NCBI GenBank assembly: GCA_018969605.1
Contig: JAGWXY010000011.1
Coordinates: 1 to 45,440 of the forward strand
DNA length: 45,440 bases
Source of the DNA: Verrucomicrobiota bacterium
GTDB lineage: Bacteria > Verrucomicrobiota > Verrucomicrobiia > Verrucomicrobiales > Akkermansiaceae
Direction of reading: 5' to 3'
Under the pieces are notes generated by a model. It was not told the DNA's origin, made no database searches, and worked only from the letters and a program-made list of their open reading frames with translations. The first letter of the stretch is position 1, and the number at the start of each line of letters is the position of its first letter. The position numbers and the translations under genes are program-made. Below are positions 7,742 to 17,339 of this stretch, in pieces.

Positions 7742-8479
7742 TTATTCGCCGTGAACGAGTGTGCCGATCGGTTGACCGCGCAGCGCGTGGGAGAGGTTGC
7801 CGTGCGGGCCGAGGTCGAAGACGATGATCGGGATGTGGTTGTCCATGCAAAGGCTAAACGCAGTGGTGTCCATCACATTGAGGCGTTGTGAAATGCACTG
7901 GTGGAAAGTGACTGACTCGAAGCGGTTGGCGGCCGGGTTCTTGTGCGGATCGCAATCGTAAACACCGTCGACTTGGGTTGCCTTGAGGATCACATCGGCG
8001 CCCATTTCGCTGGCGCGAAGGGCGGCGGTCGTGTCGGTCGAGAAGAAGGGGTTGCCGGTGCCGGCGCCGAAGATCACCACTTTGCCATCGGCGAGTTGGC
8101 GTTCGGCGCGGCGGCGGATGAATGGCTCGGCGACATTTTTCATTTCGATGGCCGATTGCACAACGCACTCGACGCCGTGGTGGCTGAGCGCGCCTTCGAT
8201 GGCGAGTGCGTTCATCACCGTGGCGAGCATGCCGACATAATCGGCGGTGGCGCGATCCATGCCGCGTGCCGAGGCGCTGGCACCGCGCCAGAAATTTCCG
8301 CCGCCGACGACGATGCCGAGTTGCAGGCCGAGGCTCACCGCTTCCTTGATCTCGCGTGCGATGCGATCGACGATTTCCGGCGAGATGTTGTCCTGCGATC
8401 CTTTTTCGCGGAGTGCTTCACCGCTGAGTTTGAGAATGGCGCGTTTGAAGGGGCGGGGGTCTTTGGTGCTTGATTTCAT
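7742..8479 (-). CDS. pyrH: Uridylate kinase (UMP kinase)
   Basis: PyrH phosphorylates UMP to UDP with ATP, upstream of pyrG in pyrimidine nucleotide synthesis. The 245-residue protein is an amino-acid-kinase fold: [11 protein letters not shown] at the start, the glycine loop [11 protein letters not shown] near residue 58, [20 protein letters not shown], and [20 protein letters not shown] near 140-160. It ends in a normal C-terminus. frr follows after 50 bases, so co-transcription is likely. The 63 bases upstream separate it from an exported protein gene on the same strand. Confidence 0.97.
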   Translation of the reverse strand: MKSSTKDPRPFKRAILKLSGEALREKGSQDNISPEIVDRIAREIKEAVSLGLQLGIVVGGGNFWRGASASARGMDRATADYVGMLATVMNALAIEGALSHHGVECVVQSAIEMKNVAEPFIRRRAERQLADGKVVIFGAGTGNPFFSTDTTAALRASEMGADVILKATQVDGVYDCDPHKNPAANRFESVTFHQCISQRLNVMDTTAFSLCMDNHIPIIVFDLGPHGNLSHALRGQPIGTLVHGE

Positions 8480-8542
8480 GCGTGGCGTGGCTGGGCGATC
8501 AAAGGCGATGATGCGGTCGCTTGCAAAGGCAAAACCGCGGGA

Positions 8543-9103
8543 TCATGGCGCGGCGGGTCCGGGGGCGAGGGTGAAGCGTGAGGCGAGATCGCGCAGGTGG
8601 GATTTTGCATCGTCGGCACCCACGATCGCGAGGTTCACATTGAGCGGTTTTTTGAGCGGCAACTGGTAGGCCTCGAGGGTTTTGCGCAAGGCGCCGATCG
8701 CGAGCTTGAGGATTTGGCGCGCGGTGAGGTCGACCTCCGGCGGGATCGCGAGCTGCGAGACATCGATGCGGGCATCGAGGCCATCGGGTGTCATTTCCGC
8801 ATCGATGGTGATGTTGCATAGCACCAGCAGGTTGGCTTCCTGGACTTTGTAATTCGGATTGTTGCTGGGCAGCAGATGAGGGCTTCGGATCGCCTCGACG
8901 AGGGCTTCGGGAAAATCGCCACTCATTGCCATCGGCCGCGAAGCGATGCAGGCTTGCAGGGATTCGCCGGTGTCGGAGACCGCCTCATCCACATCGGTGC
9001 CCTGAAGGCTTAGCGGTTCGAAGATCGGCACCACGGAGATCGTGCTCGCCGGGGCCTTGATGCAGAGAATGGCCGCAATCAGCAGAAAAAATGGCGGTTT
9101 CAT
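8543..9103 (-). CDS. Exported protein of unknown function
   Basis: The chosen ATG gives a 186-residue product with a clear signal peptide (MKPPFFLLIAAILCIKAPAS). A longer frame begins 38 codons earlier but would bury this signal and overlap the divergent kdsD region, so it is not used. The rest is mixed alpha/beta without a motif I can name; it contains two cysteines and ends in a proline/alanine tail. It lies upstream of pyrH on the same strand and diverges from kdsD across 92 bases. A periplasmic or envelope role is inferred from the signal alone. Confidence 0.75.
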   Translation of the reverse strand: MKPPFFLLIAAILCIKAPASTISVVPIFEPLSLQGTDVDEAVSDTGESLQACIASRPMAMSGDFPEALVEAIRSPHLLPSNNPNYKVQEANLLVLCNITIDAEMTPDGLDARIDVSQLAIPPEVDLTARQILKLAIGALRKTLEAYQLPLKKPLNVNLAIVGADDAKSHLRDLASRFTLAPGPAAP

Positions 9104-9195
9104 GACATCACCATGCACCCAACCCGCGATCATGGCGAGGGTAAAGGCGGAGCTCCGCGCTTGCCAAGCGGGAGGCGTGTGGTTTGTGATGGGGC

Positions 9196-10167
9196 ATGGA
9201 TCAACTGACGAGGGCAAGATGCGTGATCGACATTGAAGTCGATGGATTGCGGCGCATGGCGGATCGTCTCGATGGGGCCTTTCCGCAGGTGGTGGAAATG
9301 CTGCGCGAAACTCTCGGTCGTCGTGGCAAGATCATCGTGGTTGGCGTCGGCAAATCCGGCAACATTGGCCAGAAAATTGCCGCGACCTTCAACTCGACCG
9401 GCGCCACTGCGGTGGTGCTAGACTCGCAAAACGCACTGCATGGCGATCTTGGTTTGCTCAACGACGGCGATGCGGTGCTGGCACTTTCGTACTCCGGCGA
9501 AACCCGCGAGCTGCTCGATCTCATGCCGTTCATCCGGCGCTTCGATGTCGCCATTGTCGCGCTCACCGGCAAGCCAGATTCGACACTCGCGCAGCTGGCG
9601 GATTTCACCTTGGACACCTCGGTCGAACGCGAGGCCTGCCCTTTGAATCTTGCGCCGACATCCTCGTCAACGGCGATGCTGGTGATGGGCGATGCCCTGG
9701 CAATGGTGCTGCTCGAGGCCCGCGGCTTCAGTGAGGATGACTTCGCACGATTTCACCCCGGTGGCTCTTTGGGTCGGGCTTTGCTGACGCGGGTTTCCGA
9801 CATCATGCGCTGCGATGCCCAGCTACCGGTCGTCAGTGAAAATGCGGATGTCTTTGCCGCGCTTGATGCGATGAAGAATGCGCGGGCCGGCGCATGTTTG
9901 ATCCTTGATTCGCGAGGCTGTTTGGCAGGGATTTTCACTCATGGTGATTTTGCGCGCTGCTTTCGCGCAGATCCGCTGCTTGGCGATAAGTTAGTGGCCG
10001 GGCTCATGACCAAAAGCCCGATCACAGTCAACGCCGACGCCCTTGCCGTCGAGGTCCTCCGGACGCTTGGCGAGAACCGCATTGACGACATCGTGGTGCT
10101 GGATGAGGCTGGAAAACCCGTCGGTTTGATCGACACGCAGGACTTGGCGCGTTTGAAAATCGTCTGA
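9196..10167 (+). CDS. kdsD: Arabinose-5-phosphate isomerase (KdsD/KpsF)
   Basis: KdsD converts ribulose 5-phosphate to arabinose 5-phosphate, the first committed step toward KDO. The 323-residue protein has a SIS sugar-isomerase domain (KIIVVGVGKSGNIGQKIAATF, LALSYSGETRELL, then EREACPLNLAPTSSSTAMLV) followed by two CBS domains from about residue 205. HPGGSLGRALL marks the linker, as in the family. It shares a pathway with kdsB at 3332. A weak hairpin with a T-run overlaps its stop codon. Confidence 0.95.
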   Translation: MDQLTRARCVIDIEVDGLRRMADRLDGAFPQVVEMLRETLGRRGKIIVVGVGKSGNIGQKIAATFNSTGATAVVLDSQNALHGDLGLLNDGDAVLALSYSGETRELLDLMPFIRRFDVAIVALTGKPDSTLAQLADFTLDTSVEREACPLNLAPTSSSTAMLVMGDALAMVLLEARGFSEDDFARFHPGGSLGRALLTRVSDIMRCDAQLPVVSENADVFAALDAMKNARAGACLILDSRGCLAGIFTHGDFARCFRADPLLGDKLVAGLMTKSPITVNADALAVEVLRTLGENRIDDIVVLDEAGKPVGLIDTQDLARLKIV

Positions 10168-10173
10168 TTTTTT
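10155..10173 (+). terminator. Weak intrinsic terminator overlapping the kdsD stop
   Basis: AAAATC and GATTTT form a 6-base stem around GTCT and run into six T. The stop codon TGA is part of the stem. The AT-rich stem makes it weak, but its place between kdsD and clpB fits. Confidence 0.4.
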
Positions 10174-10270
10174 CGCTGCTCTGTTTTATCTAACAGATTT
10201 GAAAAAAATTCGCGTTTGACCCGTTGCGCTGCGCGGACTGCTGTTTTAGGTTGAATCAAAGGATACAACC

Positions 10271-12847
10271 ATGGGACTTGAGAAAATCACCCGAAAGCTC
10301 CAGGAAGCCCTGCAGGCCGCGCAGGGGATTGCTTCGAAATCGGCCCATCCGGAACTCAAAAGCGCGCACGTGCTGCTGGCCTTGTTGCAGCAGGAAGGCG
10401 GCATCGCGGTGCCGATTCTGCAGAAGGCTGGAGTCGACATCACGACGCTAAAGGCGGCGGTTGCCAACGCATTGGGCCGCGAGCCGAGCGTGCAGGGGGC
10501 ATCGACGCAGCCACAGATCAGCGTCGGGCTTCGTGCGACACTCGATGCGGCCGATGAGGTGCGCGAGTCGCTCGGCGATGAGTTTCTGAGCGTCGAGCAT
10601 TTCTTGCTTGGTTCGTTGAAGGGTGATTCGCCCGCGGGCAAATTGCTCAAGGAAGCGGGGCTCGATGAAAAGAAGGCGCGTGATGCGGTGAAGGATGTTC
10701 GCGGGTCGCAAAAAGTGACCGATGAAAATCCCGAGGGCAAATACCAGACGCTGGAAAAATACGGCACCGACCTCACCGCTCGCGCGCGGGCAGGCAAGAT
10801 TGATCCGGTGGTCGGGCGCGATCATGAGATCCGCCGCGTGCTGCAGGTACTTTCACGCAGAACAAAGAACAATCCGGTGCTTATTGGTGAGCCGGGCGTG
10901 GGCAAGACGGCGATTGTCGAAGGTCTCGCGCGGCGGATTGTTTCCGGCGATGTGCCGGATTCGATGAAGGACAAGCGCGTCATCGTGATGGACCTTGGCG
11001 GCATGCTTGCGGGGGCAAAGTACCGTGGTGAGTTTGAGGATCGCTTGAAGGCATTTCTCAAGGAAGTGACCGAGGCCGAGGGGAGGATCATTTTGTTCAT
11101 CGACGAGTTGCACACGATTGTCGGTGCTGGTGCGAGCGAGGGCGCGGTCGACGCGTCGAATTTGCTCAAGCCGCAACTTGCGCGCGGCGAGCTGCATACC
11201 ATCGGCGCGACCACGCTCGATGAATATCGCAAGCACATCGAAAAGGATGCCGCGCTTGAGCGACGATTCCAACCGGTGATGGTTGGCGAGCCATCGGTCG
11301 AGGACACGGTGGCCATTTTGCGCGGACTCAAGGAGCGCTACGAAGTTCATCACGGCGTGCGGATTCAGGATGGCGCTTTGGTTGCTGCGGCGGCTTTGTC
11401 CGACCGCTACATTTCCGACCGTTTCCTACCCGACAAGGCGGTCGACTTGATTGATGAGGCTGCATCGCGGCTCAAGATCGAGCTCGACTCGATGCCGACT
11501 GAGATTGATGCGCTCGAGCGTCAGATCATGCAGCTCGAGATGGAGAAAAAAGCCCTCGAAAAGGAAACCGACAAGGCCTCGGCCGCGAGGTTGGGCAAGG
11601 TGGTCGAGGAGCAATCGAATCTGCGCGAGCAGTCGTCGGGCCTGATGGCGCAATGGCGCAATGAGAAGGCGGTGATCGATGAGGTTCGCAGTGCTCAGGG
11701 AAAAATCGAATCGCTCAAGGGCGATGCCGAGCGCGCGCAGCGCATTGGTGATTTGACGCGTGCGTCGCAGATCACTTACGGCGATTTGCCCGATGCGATG
11801 AAGTCGCTCGAGGCGGCCAAGGATCAGCTCGCTGTGCTGCAGAAAAATGGCGCGATGCTCAAGGAAGAGGTCACCGAAGAGGACATCGCGCGGGTGGTGT
11901 CGTCGTGGACCGGAATTCCGGTGAACCGCTTGCAGGAAGGAGAAAAGCAAAAGCTCGTGCAGATGGAAGAGCGCCTGGGCGCGCGGGTAGTGGGTCAAAA
12001 GCGTGCGATCAAGGCGGTGTCAAATGCCGTGCGACGCGCGCGTGCCGGACTGCAAGACGAGAACCGCCCGATCGGCTCGTTTTTGTTTCTCGGTCCGACC
12101 GGTGTCGGCAAGACCGAGCTGTCGAAGGCCTTGGCGGAATTTTTATTCGACGACGAAGGTGCGATGGTGCGCATCGACATGTCGGAGTACATGGAGAAAC
12201 ACAGCGTTGCGCGATTGATCGGCGCCCCTCCGGGATATGTCGGCTACGAGGAGGGCGGGCAGCTTTCCGAGCATGTGCGGCGCAAGCCTTACTCGGTCGT
12301 GCTTTTCGACGAGGTGGAAAAAGCGCATCACGATGTGTTCAATGTCTTGCTGCAGGTGCTCGATGATGGCCGCATCACGGATGGTCAAGGTCGCACGGTG
12401 GACTTTCGCAACACGGTGATCATTCTCACCTCCAACATCGGCTCGCAGCACATCCTCCACGAAGAGAATGCCGAGCAGCGCGAGGCAAAGGTCAATGAAG
12501 CGCTGCGCGGGCACTTTCGGCCGGAGTTTCTCAATCGCATCGATGAGATCATCATCTTTGATCGGCTCGTGCGGGAGGAGATCTCGACCATTGTGGATCT
12601 TCAACTCGACCGCGTGCGCAAGCGCTTGGCCAAGCAGGGATTGGCACTGGCGCTCAGCGAGGAGGCAAAGGAATTCATCGGAAATCAGGGCTATGATCCG
12701 GTCTATGGGGCCCGACCCCTCAAGCGGGCGATCCAGCATCTGCTGCTCGACCCGCTGAGCCTTGATGTGCTCGACGGAAAATTTTCCGATGGCGATGTCA
12801 TCCGCGCGGAGGTCGATCACGGGTCGATCGTTTTCGCGAAGGCCTGA
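10271..12847 (+). CDS. clpB: ATP-dependent disaggregase ClpB
   Basis: ClpB is a hexameric AAA+ chaperone that pulls polypeptides out of aggregates together with DnaK. All 858 residues expected are present: a Clp N-domain (about 1-145), a first ATPase domain with Walker A GEPGVGKT near residue 206 and Walker B ILFIDELH, a coiled middle domain (about 410-530), and a second ATPase domain with GPTGVGKT near 608 and [15 protein letters not shown]. The C-terminal D2-small domain ends in [21 protein letters not shown] lies seven bases before the ATG. No heat-shock consensus is evident upstream. A strong hairpin terminator follows. Confidence 0.98.
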   Translation: MGLEKITRKLQEALQAAQGIASKSAHPELKSAHVLLALLQQEGGIAVPILQKAGVDITTLKAAVANALGREPSVQGASTQPQISVGLRATLDAADEVRESLGDEFLSVEHFLLGSLKGDSPAGKLLKEAGLDEKKARDAVKDVRGSQKVTDENPEGKYQTLEKYGTDLTARARAGKIDPVVGRDHEIRRVLQVLSRRTKNNPVLIGEPGVGKTAIVEGLARRIVSGDVPDSMKDKRVIVMDLGGMLAGAKYRGEFEDRLKAFLKEVTEAEGRIILFIDELHTIVGAGASEGAVDASNLLKPQLARGELHTIGATTLDEYRKHIEKDAALERRFQPVMVGEPSVEDTVAILRGLKERYEVHHGVRIQDGALVAAAALSDRYISDRFLPDKAVDLIDEAASRLKIELDSMPTEIDALERQIMQLEMEKKALEKETDKASAARLGKVVEEQSNLREQSSGLMAQWRNEKAVIDEVRSAQGKIESLKGDAERAQRIGDLTRASQITYGDLPDAMKSLEAAKDQLAVLQKNGAMLKEEVTEEDIARVVSSWTGIPVNRLQEGEKQKLVQMEERLGARVVGQKRAIKAVSNAVRRARAGLQDENRPIGSFLFLGPTGVGKTELSKALAEFLFDDEGAMVRIDMSEYMEKHSVARLIGAPPGYVGYEEGGQLSEHVRRKPYSVVLFDEVEKAHHDVFNVLLQVLDDGRITDGQGRTVDFRNTVIILTSNIGSQHILHEENAEQREAKVNEALRGHFRPEFLNRIDEIIIFDRLVREEISTIVDLQLDRVRKRLAKQGLALALSEEAKEFIGNQGYDPVYGARPLKRAIQHLLLDPLSLDVLDGKFSDGDVIRAEVDHGSIVFAKA

Positions 12848-12865
12848 TCATCTTTTTTTGGGCAC

Positions 12866-12902
12866 AAAAAACCCGGTCGCTCGGATGAGTGACCGGGCTT
12901 TT
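12866..12902. terminator. Bidirectional intrinsic terminator
   Basis: CCCGGTC/GACCGGG plus CTC/GAG form an 11-position stem with one G-T pair and a GGAT loop (12872-12897). A-rich sequence precedes and T-rich sequence follows, so it can serve both clpB and the convergent small lipoprotein gene. Confidence 0.8.
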
Positions 12903-12916
12903 CAAGGGGTTTCGAA

Positions 12917-13027
12917 TTACTTCGAAGAAGCCGGTGCAGGAGCGGGAGCCGGAGCTGCGGTGGGGCAGCAGGAAGCGGCAAACAGCGATGCGACAGCGGC
13001 AACGATAGCGATTTTAACGATTTTCAT
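12917..13027 (-). CDS. Tiny lipoprotein with Ala-Pro tail
   Basis: This 36-residue product has a hydrophobic signal (MKIVKIAIVAAVASLFAAS) leading into CC, consistent with a lipobox, and a mature part of only about 17 residues made mostly of alternating Ala and Pro. It ends in Ser-Ser-Lys. It converges on clpB with a shared terminator hairpin 15 bases from its stop. No ribosome site is clear. Such small lipoproteins are easily missed by gene callers; a second one lies at 38342-38524. The role is unknown, perhaps envelope-associated. Confidence 0.65.
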   Translation of the reverse strand: MKIVKIAIVAAVASLFAASCCPTAAPAPAPAPASSK

Positions 13028-13173
13028 ATTTGGTTGTTCGGTTGTTGTTTGGCAACCAGGAATCCCCGGTTGATGTTGCGAACACTAACAGAACTTAACT
13101 ATCTGGCAAGCACGGAATTTGGGGGCTTGAAATGGAGGAATTGCCTTAAATGAGGCCAAATCCCGTTACAGAG

Positions 13174-13212
13174 TCACGAAATTGACGAAGGGCACGAACC
13201 TGGAAGAGAGGA
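13174..13212 (+). repeat. Decayed left terminus of a GxxExxY-type cassette
   Basis: Three 9-base units (TCACGAAAT, TGACGAAGG, GCACGAACC) are followed by TGGAAGAGAG. This closely follows the left repeat and first codons of the GxxExxY cassette at 25850-25888. The start codon is lost and no gene or right terminus follows, so it is a relic lying between the tiny lipoprotein gene and ftsY. Confidence 0.6.
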
Positions 13213-13244
13213 TGGTATTGGTCCCTAACCGAATATCGGTGGGC

Positions 13245-14096
13245 TCAGAGCACCTCGCGGACGAACGAGGATTTTGCGAAGATCGCGAAGGCTTCGGGTT
13301 CTTCGCCGGTGCCGATGAATCTTGGCGGGATGCCGAGCTGGCTGTGGATGGTCACCGCGATTCCGCCTTTGCCCGAGCCGTCGAGTTTGGTGACGATGAG
13401 TCCGTCGAGCGGGCAGGCCTTGTGAAATTCTTTCGCTTGTTGTAGCGCGTTGCTGCCAGTGGTGGCATCGACCACGAGCAGGGTGAGGTGCGGGGCGCCG
13501 TCGTCTTGCTTGGCGATGGTGCGGCGGATTTTTCCCAGCTCTTCCATCAGGTTGTGGCGGGTATGGATGCGGCCGGCTGTGTCGCAGATGAGAAATTGCG
13601 TGCCGTTGGCAATTGCTTTTTGATGCGCGTTGAAGCAGACCGATGAGGGGTCGGCATTCGGGTTGCCGGCGACCACGGGGATGCCGAGTCGATCGCCCCA
13701 GCGTTGGAGTTGCTCGACGGCGGCGGCGCGGAAGGTATCGGCAGCGGCGAGCAGTACCGAGTGTCCGCGCGATTGCAGCCAGCGTGCGAGCTTGGCCGAC
13801 GAAGTTGTTTTGCCGGTGCCGTTCACGCCGACGACGAGGATCACGAAAGGTTTGCCATCGGGCCTCGGTGTGGGCGCGGGGAAATCCTCGGGCAGCATCT
13901 GTGCGAGGTGCTTGCGGGTGGTTTCGACGACATCGTCGGCAGAAATTTCGCGGCCGAGGTCGCGGAGTTCGTCGATGATTTTCGTGCTCGTGTGGATGCC
14001 GAGGTCGGCGCTGATCAGGTCGGCCTCGAGTTCGTCCCAATCGATTTCCGCGCGGTTGGCGATCTTGTTGAAGAGGGATTTGAAAAAACCTGCCAT
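13245..14096 (-). CDS. ftsY: Signal recognition particle receptor FtsY
   Basis: FtsY is the SRP receptor GTPase that delivers ribosomes with nascent membrane proteins to the translocon. The 283-residue product is only the NG core: a four-helix N domain (about 1-80) and a G domain with GVNGTGKTT near residue 91, DTFRAAAVEQL, DTAGR near 170, TKLDGSGKGG, and GTGEEPEAF. The long acidic A domain of E. coli FtsY is missing, as in many other bacteria. It diverges from mutL across about 120 bases. Confidence 0.97.
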   Translation of the reverse strand: MAGFFKSLFNKIANRAEIDWDELEADLISADLGIHTSTKIIDELRDLGREISADDVVETTRKHLAQMLPEDFPAPTPRPDGKPFVILVVGVNGTGKTTSSAKLARWLQSRGHSVLLAAADTFRAAAVEQLQRWGDRLGIPVVAGNPNADPSSVCFNAHQKAIANGTQFLICDTAGRIHTRHNLMEELGKIRRTIAKQDDGAPHLTLLVVDATTGSNALQQAKEFHKACPLDGLIVTKLDGSGKGGIAVTIHSQLGIPPRFIGTGEEPEAFAIFAKSSFVREVL

Positions 14097-14217
14097 GTGC
14101 TTGCTGGCGGGGAGCTAAGGGCAAATCGCGCGATGCGGGGAGCACAAAATGTGCGGGAAATCGGCGCGATCGCGGATTTGATCTTTGCGCCGGGCTTTCA
14201 ATTTATACTCTTGGCGG

Positions 14218-16023
14218 GTGCAGAAGATCCGCGTGCTTTCCGACATTCTGGCTAGCCAGGTCGCGGCGGGCGAGGTCGTTGAGCGTCCGGCTTCGGTGGT
14301 GAAGGAGCTCGTCGAGAACAGCATCGATGCCGGGGCGGGTGAGATTCGCGTGGACATCGATCAGGGTGGGGTCGCTTTGATCCGCGTGACCGATGACGGT
14401 TGTGGCATGTCACGTGAGGATGCGATGCTTTCGCTCGAGCGGCACGCGACGAGCAAGTTGCGTACGGTGGGGGATTTGGCGGAGATCCGCACCTTGGGTT
14501 TTCGCGGTGAGGCGGTGCCGAGCATTGCGAGTGTGTCGCGCTTTCGGATGGTGACGCGCGAAAAGGATGCGGTGGCGGGCACGGAGCTTGTCGTTGAGGG
14601 TGGCAAGCTGCGCGATGTCCGGGAGGCGGGCTGTGCGCCGGGAACGGTGATCGAGGCCCGTTCCTTGTTTTTCAACATGCCGGCGCGGCGAAAATTTTTG
14701 CGGGCCGAGAGTACCGAGTCGGCACACATCGAGCACCAGTTGCGCTTGCATGCCTTGGCGGCACCGGGTGTGCGCTTTCGATTGCGGCGCGACGATCGTG
14801 AGGTCTTTGATTTGCCGCCGGCGGCGCGGGTGATTGAGCGGGTGCGGCAGTTGGTGGGTACGCAGTTGGCGCAAGAGTTGATCCCGCTGCCGCGCGTCTT
14901 GGGCAACGGAGTGTCGGTCGAGGGTTTTGTGCTGCCATCAACGCACGCGCGAAAGGGGCGTCGACATCAGTGCGTGTTTCTCAACGGCAGGCCGGTGGAG
15001 GATGTGGTGATTTCGCGTGGACTTACCGAAGGATTTCGTGGCGCGGTGGCAGAGGGCTTGCATCCTGCGGCGTGGTTGTGGATCGAGCTCGAGCCGTCGA
15101 TGGTCGATGTGAATGTGCATCCGGCCAAGCGAGAGGTGCGTTTTCATCGTCCGGTCGAGGTGCGCGAGGTGATTGCCAAAAGCGTGCGCGAAGGTTTACG
15201 CGAATCGCAAGCGGCGACCACCCCCGTTTCAAGCGCCCCCACATTTTCGCCGCCGGTTTTTCCAGCATCGGCTGCGGTGGCTCGTGAAATTCCTTTCACT
15301 GCCCCTACGCCTTTGAATGTGCTGACGCGTGAAGAGCAAACGATGATCGATGATTTGCTCGCATCGGCACAAACGGAGGAATCGGGCCTTGCTGCGGATG
15401 AGCTCGTGGCACCTACGCTTGGCCAGTCAACGGAAAGGTTTCGTTTGTTTGGGCTTTTGCAGCGGCGTTTTGTGCTGATGGAAAGCGATGATGGCTTGGT
15501 CTTGTTTGACCCCAAAGCCGCACGCGAACGGATCATTTACGAAGGCATGCTTCAGCATCGCGAGTCTGGTGTGCCGGTGCAGCATTTGTTGGTGCCGGTG
15601 TTGCTGGATCTGGATCCCCGGGACATGGATCTGATTCTGCGTGAGCGGAGCAGTCTTGCATCGGCTGGCATTGAAATCGAAGAGTTTGGCGGCAATACTG
15701 TGCAGGTTAGATCTTTGCCCGAAGGCCTCGGCGTTGGTGATTCGTTGGGCTTTGTCCGCGAGTTGCTCGATGAGCTGCTGCATGGTCCGGTGCAGGGAGG
15801 GAAATTTGCGTTCGAGCGCTTGGCAAAGTTGCTCGCGCGACGAGCCTCGCTCTTGGTCTCGCCCTCGCTCGAGGAGGCCCGGCATTTGCTCGAAGAATTG
15901 TTCCGCTGCGAGCTGCCCTACTGCGCCGCCGATGGCCGTCCCACCATGATCGAATTCGGCATGCGCGAGCTGGAACGGCGCTTCGGAGGTGGGCGGCTTG
16001 GAACAACCAGCATAAACGCCTGA
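14218..16023 (+). CDS. mutL: DNA mismatch repair protein MutL
   Basis: MutL links mismatch recognition by MutS to strand removal. The N-terminal GHKL ATPase shows ELVENSIDAGAG, DDGCGM, TLGFRGEAVPS and the arm NGRPVED. The GTG at 14218, just after GGCGG, is preferred over an upstream TTG because the family begins close to IRVLSDILASQVAAGEVVERP. The 601-residue product includes a C-terminal dimerisation domain, but the endonuclease signature DQHAxxE reads DPKAARER near residue 431, and the later C-P-H-G-R-P motif reads CAADGRP. The metal-binding His residues are therefore missing, so nicking activity is doubtful. Confidence 0.95.
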   Translation: MQKIRVLSDILASQVAAGEVVERPASVVKELVENSIDAGAGEIRVDIDQGGVALIRVTDDGCGMSREDAMLSLERHATSKLRTVGDLAEIRTLGFRGEAVPSIASVSRFRMVTREKDAVAGTELVVEGGKLRDVREAGCAPGTVIEARSLFFNMPARRKFLRAESTESAHIEHQLRLHALAAPGVRFRLRRDDREVFDLPPAARVIERVRQLVGTQLAQELIPLPRVLGNGVSVEGFVLPSTHARKGRRHQCVFLNGRPVEDVVISRGLTEGFRGAVAEGLHPAAWLWIELEPSMVDVNVHPAKREVRFHRPVEVREVIAKSVREGLRESQAATTPVSSAPTFSPPVFPASAAVAREIPFTAPTPLNVLTREEQTMIDDLLASAQTEESGLAADELVAPTLGQSTERFRLFGLLQRRFVLMESDDGLVLFDPKAARERIIYEGMLQHRESGVPVQHLLVPVLLDLDPRDMDLILRERSSLASAGIEIEEFGGNTVQVRSLPEGLGVGDSLGFVRELLDELLHGPVQGGKFAFERLAKLLARRASLLVSPSLEEARHLLEELFRCELPYCAADGRPTMIEFGMRELERRFGGGRLGTTSINA

Positions 16024-16075
16024 GTGAAAAGCGTTGATGGATCACTGAAAATCATTGTCCGCGTGCGAGGTGCCG

Positions 16076-16606
16076 ATGCATAAGAGGCACATGCGTCCGC
16101 ACTCGCGTCAGATTCTCCTTGTTGAAGAAACCTTTGGCCGCAATGGCTGGCACTGTGAGCTGGTTGAAGGCCGCGATGTGTTGCGTGCCGGCTTTGAGGC
16201 TCACCACACGCGGGTGGATCTCATCGCGCAGGCATTTCCCGAAATCAATGCTTTGAGCATTGTTTCCGAAGTGCCGATGGAGCTTGGTGCGGGACACTTG
16301 CCTTCGGTGCTTGAATTGCTCGCGCGTGCCAACAAGCCGCTCACGCTTGGTGGATTCGAATATGACCTTGACCGCGGCATGCTGGTTTTTCGCATCACCA
16401 ATCTTTTCGAAAGGGAGAAGTACGATTCGGACATCATCAGCTCGATGGTGCACTGTGCGATTGCCGAGCTTGATCGGATCGTTCCCTATGTTGCGATCTT
16501 GAGAAGCACGGCAGAGGATCTTCTGCCGGATCTCGATATCAAGCGCCTGTTGATGCGCGAGGATGTGATTCCACCGGTGCCGGGTGATGAAGAGGAGGAG
16601 TATTGA
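16076..16606 (+). CDS. YbjN-like / type III chaperone-fold protein
   Basis: A 176-residue soluble protein with the pattern of the YbjN / secretion-chaperone-like fold. The segments NGWHCELVEGRDVLRAGFEA, PMELGAGHLPSVLELLARAN and LTLGGFEYDLDRGMLVFRIT alternate helices and strands as in that fold. It ends in an acidic DEEEEY tail. The ATG at 16076 has GAGG upstream and is chosen over an in-frame TTG at 16055. It follows mutL after about 50 bases on the same strand. The function is not known; YbjN-type proteins are sometimes tied to stress responses. The assignment is from pattern only. Confidence 0.6.
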   Translation: MHKRHMRPHSRQILLVEETFGRNGWHCELVEGRDVLRAGFEAHHTRVDLIAQAFPEINALSIVSEVPMELGAGHLPSVLELLARANKPLTLGGFEYDLDRGMLVFRITNLFEREKYDSDIISSMVHCAIAELDRIVPYVAILRSTAEDLLPDLDIKRLLMREDVIPPVPGDEEEEY

Positions 16607-16878
16607 AACGGGGTGAGCCTGCTCCATCGGCGGCGAATTTTGTCCGTAGCCAAACTCCAATTACTTTCGGACGCGGTGAAGAGCCGGATCGATCACCGCT
16701 TTCATCGCATCGAATCGCTCGGGCTTTCCAACGAAAGCAGCGATCTGCGGCAAAACTTGATTCGCGCGGTTGGATCATATCGGCGTGGAAAACGCACAGC
16801 GCCGAAATGCCGGGCCCGCTGAGCTGCATTTTGGCGTGGCGGACTTGCTGGGGATAAGCATTGGCAGTATGCGCTCCG

Positions 16879-17207
16879 CTAGAGCTGCTGTTGCCGAGGC
16901 GTCCGAGCAAGATTTCCTGGCTGGAGAGGATTTCCTTGGCGAAATTTTCCCTCCTCTAGCGTCTTGAGTAAATCCTCGGCCACGGCACCTGAAACCGTCG
17001 GCTTGCGCGCTCCTTCCACTTGTGCTCGAGCAAGCCCTCAAGCCCTCTTTCAACCACCGTGTCGCGGTGGGTGAAGACCGTATGGCGGCTCACTCCCGCA
17101 ATTTTCATGATTTCGTCTACCGTGTGTTCGTGCTGTGCAATCAAGCGCACGACCAGCAAGCGCTTGCGCGCCCAATCCGCCTGCGGTTTATCCCAGGCGT
17201 CATCAAT
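16879..17207 (-). pseudogene. IS630-type transposase N-terminal remnant, frameshifted
   Basis: On the minus strand the first frame encodes a homeodomain-like HTH (KRLLVVRLIAQ, DEIMKIAGVSRHTVF, VERGLEGLLEHKWK). The match then continues in another frame as GARKPTVSGAVAEDLLKTLE and EGKFRQ, ending at a stop at 16879. This order is that of IS630-family transposase N-termini. The catalytic DDE region and the insertion-sequence ends are not recognisable. The flanks 16607-16878 and 17208-17339 hold no gene I can support; the former may be further decayed transposase. Confidence 0.7.
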
Positions 17208-17339
17208 TTATTTTACGATCTCATTTCCGAGTTTGGGAAGTGTTTATGGAGTCCATGGTATGGTAGCTGTGTGGGCAAGAACTGGACCGATTTTTCGTTT
17301 GCAACCCTGAATTCAAAGTTTGCGTTTGAAGCATTTGCA

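Noticed and set aside
7692-7850. N-terminal extension of frr
   Set aside because: It reads through the pyrH-frr gap and into the pyrH 3' end; the family starts at 7691.
10216-10247. Possible clpB promoter starting at TTGACC
   Set aside because: No acceptable -10 box at the proper spacing, and no heat-shock consensus.
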